Assembly: GCA_963701445.1 (NCBI GenBank)
Contig: CAVPAM010000038.1
Coordinates: 124,001-188,000, forward strand
Direction of reading: 5' to 3'
DNA from: CAKZLS01 sp963701445
GTDB taxonomy: Bacteria > Pseudomonadota > Alphaproteobacteria > Rhodospirillales > Defluviicoccaceae
DNA: 64,000 nucleotides
The translations under genes were made by a program, and so were the position numbers. The notes under the pieces are model-generated. The model was not told where the DNA came from. It made no database searches and saw only the letters and a list, made by a program, of their open reading frames with translations. This document shows positions 60,051-64,000 of the stretch, in pieces; position 1 is the stretch's first letter; each line of letters starts with the position of its first letter.

Positions 60051-60406
60051 TCCGCGCGTTTCCCGCCGGACAGCCTGGAAACTCCCCTCATCACCCCGGC
60101 GGTCACGGCGATGGTGATGACGGTGCCGCCGACGAGCGCCGCCAGGATCGGCCAGCCCTCGTCGGCCAGCAGCGTGAGGTGCGCCATGATTCCCACCCCC
60201 GCCGGCACGAACAGCAGCGCCAGGTGCTTCAGCAGCCCGCCGGCGGTGTCCCGCAGGCCATCGGGCACGGCACCGTGCAGGGCGAGGCCGAAGAACAGCA
60301 GCGCCATGCCGATGACCGGGCCGGGAATGGGCACCCCGGTGGCCACCGCGATGACCTCTCCCGCCAGCTGACAGACCAGCAACAGTGTCACAAATGCCAG
60401 TTCCAC
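60047..60406 (-). CDS. lrgA: LrgA/CidA family holin-like membrane protein
   Basis: 119 residues, four predicted helices. Motifs: LVCQLAGEVIAVATGVPIPG, PVIGMALLFFGLAL and LALLFVPAGVGIMAHLTLL. GTG 60406 lies seven bases after AAGGAG, favoured over the GTG at 60442. Small partner of LrgB, placed first in the operon. Confidence 0.88.
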   Translation of the reverse strand: MELAFVTLLLVCQLAGEVIAVATGVPIPGPVIGMALLFFGLALHGAVPDGLRDTAGGLLKHLALLFVPAGVGIMAHLTLLADEGWPILAALVGGTVITIAVTAGVMRGVSRLSGGKRAE

Positions 60407-60723
60407 GCGCCCGCTCCTTTTCCGTGCCCGACCGGAGACCATTCCCGATCATGACATGAAACCAGCCCACGGTTCGTCCTAAAACCGCACCGATGCCTCC
60501 GGCCGGCGAACGACGCCACATCAGCGTTGAACGAATAAAAAATGGTGGCGGTTCGTTTTGGGGCAGTCCAGTAGGTGGTCCCAACCAATCGGGCAATGGG
60601 AATGGGATCGCCGTGGTTTGATGCGTGCCCCCTGGACTCCTGATGCCGGGATCGCCACGTAATTTAGCAGGCGTATTTTGACGGAATGTCGCCGCGCACT
60701 GGATCGCGGCGGTGGAGGTGGAG
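60407..60723 (+). other. Intergenic region between lrgA and small membrane protein
   Basis: About 317 bp containing the leftward lrgA promoter region and an A-rich patch near 60535. GGGATCGCC recurs at about 60605 and 60649. No gene or recognised site. Confidence 0.35.
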
Positions 60724-60957
60724 ATGACGGCAGCGTTTCATGGCTCTCACTTCGGCACGGGTCTTGCGCGCGGGGCTCCGCTGGCGAAGGCCGGGGTGGC
60801 CGCCGGGGTTGGTAAGGCGGTGCTGATTGGGGTGCCCGCGGTCCTGATCGGGGTCGGGATCGGCTACGGCCTTCTGAAGGCGTTCAACGTACGGTGGGAC
60901 GAATTCAGCCAGCGGGCGGCGGACGGCGAGTCGACCATGATGCGTCCGTCCCGCTGA
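60724..60957 (+). CDS. Small single-pass membrane protein
   Basis: 77 residues from ATG 60724, preceded by GGAGGTGGAG. One clear hydrophobic helix (AVLIGVPAVLIGVGIGYGLL, about residues 32-51) with a Gly/Ala-rich N-terminal part and a short polar tail. I do not recognise the family; no signal sequence cleavage site. Flanked by non-coding gaps, so monocistronic. Confidence 0.6.
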   Translation: MTAAFHGSHFGTGLARGAPLAKAGVAAGVGKAVLIGVPAVLIGVGIGYGLLKAFNVRWDEFSQRAADGESTMMRPSR

Positions 60958-61066
60958 GGCGTTACCGCCGGACGGGGAGCGGTTTAGCCGCCTTCCATCG
61001 GCCGATCGATGGGCGATCGGGACGTTCTCCTTTTCAAAACGGGTCGATGGCGTTAAGTCCCTCTCC

Positions 61067-61549
61067 ATGACCCACTGTCCCTGCGGTTCCGGCGCTGAGT
61101 TCGAGACGTGTTGCGGCCCCCTTCTTGGCGGCGCGCCGGCGCCAACGCCCGAGGCGCTGATGCGCTCGCGGTTCACCGCGTTCGTTCGCGGCGATCTCGA
61201 CTACATCGACAACACCCATGCCCCGGAGGCCCGCGACGGCTTCGACCGCGCGGAGGCCGAACGCCAAAACAGCACGGTCCAGTGGACACGGCTGGAAATT
61301 CGCGAAACCGCCGGCGGCGGCCCGGACGACGACACCGGCACGGTGGAGTTCGCGGCCCATTACAAAAGCCCCGCCGGCGCGGGTGTCCATCACGAACGAT
61401 CCGTCTTCCGCCGCGAGGCTGGCCGCTGGTTCTACGTGGATGGCGACATCAGCCCCAAGACCGCCCCCCGCCGCGTCCAACATGTGGGACGCAACGAGCC
61501 ATGCCCCTGCGGATCCGGCAAAAAGTTCAAGAAATGCTGCGGCGCCTGA
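61067..61549 (+). CDS. YchJ-family protein with SEC-C motifs
   Basis: 160 residues. Metal-binding SEC-C motifs occur at both ends: CPCGSGAEFETCC near the N-terminus and PCPCGSGKKFKKCCG at the C-terminus. The middle is the NTF2-like YchJ domain (RSRFTAFVRGDLDYI, VEFAAHYKS, ERSVFRREAGRWFYVDGD). Function not established; SEC-C motifs bind zinc in SecA. It lies 44 bp before the Old Yellow Enzyme gene. Confidence 0.9.
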   Translation: MTHCPCGSGAEFETCCGPLLGGAPAPTPEALMRSRFTAFVRGDLDYIDNTHAPEARDGFDRAEAERQNSTVQWTRLEIRETAGGGPDDDTGTVEFAAHYKSPAGAGVHHERSVFRREAGRWFYVDGDISPKTAPRRVQHVGRNEPCPCGSGKKFKKCCGA

Positions 61550-61593
61550 GGGCGTCGGCGACGCGGTGATTTCCGAATAGAGGACCTCCGGCC

Positions 61594-62709
61594 ATGAGCC
61601 AGCTTTTCCGCCCCCTCGACATCGGTGGGCTCGGCCTTGCGAACCGGATCGTCATCGCGCCCATGTGCCAGTACTCGGCCGTGGATGGAAGCGCCGGGGA
61701 CTGGCACACCATCCACCTCGGGCACCTGGCGCTGTCGGGGGCCGGGCTGATGATCCTGGAAGCGTCGGCGGTGTCGGCGGAAGGGCGGATCTCGGGCCAG
61801 GATCTCGGGCTTTATTCCGATGCCAACGAAGCGGCGCTCGCCCGGGTTCTGGCGGCCGTCCGGGCACACTCGTCCATGCCCATCGCCATCCAGCTCGCGC
61901 ACGCGGGCCGCAAGGGATCGAGCCGCCCGCCGTGGGAGGGCGGCCAGCAGATTTTCCCCGGCGAGCCGGGGGGATGGAAGACCGTGGCGCCCTCGGCCAT
62001 CCCGCACGCCGACGGCGAGGACGTGCCCGACGCGCTCGACGGGGCGGGGCTGGACCGGGTGCGGAGGGATTTCGCGAGAGCCGCCGGTCGGGCGGCGCGG
62101 CTGGACCTGGACGGCATCGAGCTGCACATGGCCCACGGCTACCTGATGCACCAGTTTCTTTCGCCCATCGCCAACCGCCGCGGCGACGAATACGGCGGCG
62201 GTCTCGAAAACCGGATGCGCTTCCCACTCGAGGTGTTCGACGCGGTGCGCGCCGCCTTCCCGGCCGGCCGGCCGGTATGGGCTCGAATCTCGGCGACGGA
62301 CTGGGTCGAGGGCGGATGGGACATCGACGGAACCCTCGCCCTTTCGGCGGCCCTGAAGGCACGCGGTTGCGCCGCCATCCACGTGTCCTCGGGAGGGATC
62401 TCTCCCGCCCAGGCGATCACGCTCGAGCCGGGATACCAGGTGCCCTTCGCGGCGCGGGTGAAGGCCGAGATAGGGCTTCCCACCATCGCCGTCGGGCTGA
62501 TCACCGAGGCGGACCAGGCCGAGGCCATCATCGCCGGCGGACAGGCGGACGCCGTGGCGCTCGCCCGCGCCATCCTCTACGACCCGCGCTGGCCCTGGCA
62601 CGCCGCCGCGACCCTCGGCGCGGAGGTCACGGCGCCGAAACAGTATTGGCGCTGCCAGCCGCGCGGCTTGAAGGCGCTGTTCGCCGGGGCATCCATCGGC
62701 CAGCGATAG
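61594..62709 (+). CDS. NADH:flavin oxidoreductase (Old Yellow Enzyme, YqjM-like)
   Basis: FMN-dependent ene-reductase of 371 residues, TIM barrel. Motifs: LANRIVIAPMCQYSA with the YqjM-type Cys (MCQYSA), QLAHAGRKGS, DLDGIELHMAHGYLMHQFLS and GYQVPFAARVKAE, plus FMN phosphate binding near IIAGGQADAVALARAIL. It probably reduces activated alkenes in detoxification; the natural substrate is unknown. Confidence 0.93.
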   Translation: MSQLFRPLDIGGLGLANRIVIAPMCQYSAVDGSAGDWHTIHLGHLALSGAGLMILEASAVSAEGRISGQDLGLYSDANEAALARVLAAVRAHSSMPIAIQLAHAGRKGSSRPPWEGGQQIFPGEPGGWKTVAPSAIPHADGEDVPDALDGAGLDRVRRDFARAAGRAARLDLDGIELHMAHGYLMHQFLSPIANRRGDEYGGGLENRMRFPLEVFDAVRAAFPAGRPVWARISATDWVEGGWDIDGTLALSAALKARGCAAIHVSSGGISPAQAITLEPGYQVPFAARVKAEIGLPTIAVGLITEADQAEAIIAGGQADAVALARAILYDPRWPWHAAATLGAEVTAPKQYWRCQPRGLKALFAGASIGQR

Positions 62710-62747
62710 GCGGCCGGTCCGGATCTCCGAGGGATCGATCCAAACGA

Positions 62748-63206
62748 TCAGAGATCAAAGGCGGTCCTCTTGCTCACCGTCCGCAGAACGAAGCTGGAGC
62801 GGGCTCTCGCCAGGCCGGGCAGGCGCGCCAGGATCTTGTGGACGCGTTCGTAATCGGCCGTGTCGGCGGCGACGACGCGGAGCAGGTAGTCGGCGTCGCC
62901 GGACATGAGGTGGCACTCCATGATGTCCGGGCACGCCGAGACCGCCGTCTCGAAGGCCTGGAGCGTGTCTTCGTTCTGACCGCTCAGGGTGATTTCGACG
63001 AAGATGCTGGCTGGCTTGCCGATCGCCGCCTGCGCCACCAGCATCACGTAGTTTTCGATGACACCCTCGTCCTCCAGCCGCCGGACCCGGCGAAGACACG
63101 CCGAAGGCGACAGGTGGATGCGCTCCGCCAGGTCCGCGTTGGTCATGCGGCCGTCGGATTGCAGCAGGTTCAAGATCTTACGATCGATCGCGTCCAGATC
63201 TATCAT
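62748..63206 (-). CDS. Lrp/AsnC-family transcriptional regulator
   Basis: 152 residues from MIDLDAID (63206). N-terminal HTH (RKILNLLQSDGRMTNADLAE, IHLSPSACLRRVRRLEDEGV) and a C-terminal RAM/ligand domain (FVEITLSGQNE, CHLMSGDADYLLRVVA). Divergent from alanine dehydrogenase, which homologues often activate in response to alanine. An earlier in-frame start at 63212 or 63242 is possible. Confidence 0.92.
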   Translation of the reverse strand: MIDLDAIDRKILNLLQSDGRMTNADLAERIHLSPSACLRRVRRLEDEGVIENYVMLVAQAAIGKPASIFVEITLSGQNEDTLQAFETAVSACPDIMECHLMSGDADYLLRVVAADTADYERVHKILARLPGLARARSSFVLRTVSKRTAFDL

Positions 63207-63207
63207 C

Positions 63208-63259
63208 CGCATATGATGCGATGAAAATAAAGTTTTGAGCAATATACTTCGATATCGAA
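63208..63259. promoter_or_regulatory. Palindromes in lrp-ald divergent promoter
   Basis: CGCAT-ATG-ATGCG (63208-63220) and the perfect 12-bp TTCGATATCGAA (63248-63259), centres about 40 bp apart in the 144-bp divergent region. Multiple spaced palindromes are usual for Lrp-type control of ald. Confidence 0.45.
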
Positions 63260-63350
63260 CCAGTTTTCCATGTAACTTCGCAAGGACATGCGCGGCGATT
63301 TCGCGTTAGGCTTCCTCCCGTCAATCAATCATGCGTCATGGGAGGACATC

Positions 63351-64000
63351 ATGCGGATCGGCGTACCAAAGGAGATCAAGGTTCACGAATACCGGGTCGG
63401 CCTGACCCCGGACAGCGCCCGCGAGTTCGTCGCGCATGGGCACGAGGTTGTGGTGGAAACCGGGGCCGGCGCCGGCATCGGATGTTCGGACGCGGACTAT
63501 CGCGCCGCCGGAGCCGGGATCGCCACCAACGCCCGGGAGGTCTTCGATGCCGCCGAAATGATCGTCAAGGTGAAGGAACCGCAGGCGCCCGAGCGCAAGA
63601 TGCTCAAGGAGGGACAACTGCTGTTCACCTATCTGCACCTGGCGCCGGATCCCGATCAGACCCGTGACTTGGTCGACAGCGGCGCCGTTTGCGTGGCCTA
63701 CGAGACCGTGACCAACGCGCAGGGCGGCCTGCCGCTGCTGGCGCCCATGTCGCAGGTGGCCGGACGCCTGTCGATCCAGGCGGGCGCCTGGGCGCTGGAA
63801 AAGGCGCATGGCGGCAAAGGCATTCTGCTGGGTGGCGTCCCGGGCGTGGCGCCGGCCAAGGTGGTGGTGATCGGCGGCGGCGTGGTCGGCGAGAACGCCA
63901 TCATGATGGCGCTCGGCATGGGCGCGAACGTGACCGTCCTCGACCGCAACGTCGATGTGCTCGGCCGCCTCGCCGGTCGGTTCGGATCGTCCTTGAAGAC
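63351..64000 (+). CDS. ald: Alanine dehydrogenase, 5' part (runs off window)
   Basis: NAD-dependent interconversion of L-alanine with pyruvate and ammonia. The first 216 residues are visible: MRIGVPKEIKVHEYRVGLTP, VKVKEPQAPE, FTYLHLAPDPDQT, APMSQVAGRLSIQAGAWAL and the NAD-binding VVVIGGGVVGENAIMMALGM. ATG 63351 follows GGAGG by 5 bases. Probably controlled by the divergent Lrp-type gene. Confidence 0.96.
   Translation, partial: MRIGVPKEIKVHEYRVGLTPDSAREFVAHGHEVVVETGAGAGIGCSDADYRAAGAGIATNAREVFDAAEMIVKVKEPQAPERKMLKEGQLLFTYLHLAPDPDQTRDLVDSGAVCVAYETVTNAQGGLPLLAPMSQVAGRLSIQAGAWALEKAHGGKGILLGGVPGVAPAKVVVIGGGVVGENAIMMALGMGANVTVLDRNVDVLGRLAGRFGSSLK

Noticed and set aside
59331..60596. 421-residue form of LrgB
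   Set aside because: The extra N-terminal part is lrgA and upstream DNA in the wrong frame. ATG 60050, with an ATGA overlap, fits the family length.
1..64000. tRNA or rRNA genes
   Set aside because: No T-arm GGTTCRA consensus with matching acceptor stems was found in the gaps.

Overview
The window is high-GC DNA packed with alphaproteobacterial housekeeping genes. Gene order (obg-proB-proA-nadD-rsfS, gpmI-envC-ctpA-deacetylase-rppH, uvrC-pgsA-moaD-moaE, ffh-rpsP-rimM-trmD-rplS-leuCDB, dapF-mtaB-ftsY) and the LexA- and PhaR-type sites suggest a free-living Rhodospirillales-like alphaproteobacterium that makes polyhydroxyalkanoate. This placement is inferred from synteny and motifs only. No tRNA, rRNA or CRISPR array was found.

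Layout. 0-12.3 kb: 3' end of obg, proline synthesis (proB, proA), NAD synthesis and ribosome silencing (nadD, rsfS), glycolysis (class II fba, a plant-like long gpmI), then a coupled cell-envelope run (EnvC-like factor, CtpA protease, polysaccharide deacetylase) ending in rppH. 12.3-14 kb: a LuxI-family synthase with an unusual C-terminal tail and no LuxR partner, beside an 0.8-kb non-coding stretch with an intrinsic terminator and a LexA-type SOS box. 14-21.4 kb: Ca/Na antiporter, folate genes, uvrC, pgsA, moaD, a frameshifted moaE, a HAD phosphatase and a LOG-family protein. 21.4-25.6 kb: accessory block with a G-tract hairpin repeat and a large secreted RTX protein with several frame breaks. 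25.6-36.8 kb: acyl-CoA synthetase, ilvE, a MarR-response regulator-kinase operon, csaA, a phasin with PhaR-like operators, a TetR regulator, proC, ybjN, ubiK, lgt and a MidA-type methyltransferase. 36.8-40 kb: a genomic scar with a second copy of the G-tract repeat, palindromes, a short tandem repeat, a frameshifted MocR regulator, an IS4-type transposase stub and an unidentified gene stub. 40-42 kb: two tandem diguanylate cyclases of the DgcZ (CZB-GGDEF) type. 42-52 kb: pgk, a Nudix hydrolase, an adenylate cyclase, and leftward genes including a frameshifted L,D-transpeptidase, ftsY, mtaB, dapF, a ferredoxin and an XRE regulator. 52-59.3 kb: ffh with a promoter/terminator leader, rpsP, an in-frame rimM-trmD fusion, rplS and leuCDB. 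59.3-64 kb: lrgAB, a small membrane protein, a YchJ protein, an Old Yellow Enzyme, an Lrp regulator and the 5' part of alanine dehydrogenase.

Most notable: the RimM-TrmD fusion; the DgcZ pair whose zinc-site Cys is replaced (the second copy has also lost two His); the partnerless LuxI-like synthase near an SOS box; the structured ffh leader; the phasin promoter with paired PhaR-type boxes; the 15-kb-spaced G-tract hairpin repeat; and a set of frame breaks confined to non-essential genes (moaE, RTX gene, MocR, L,D-transpeptidase). Those breaks are either real decay or uncorrected sequencing indels.
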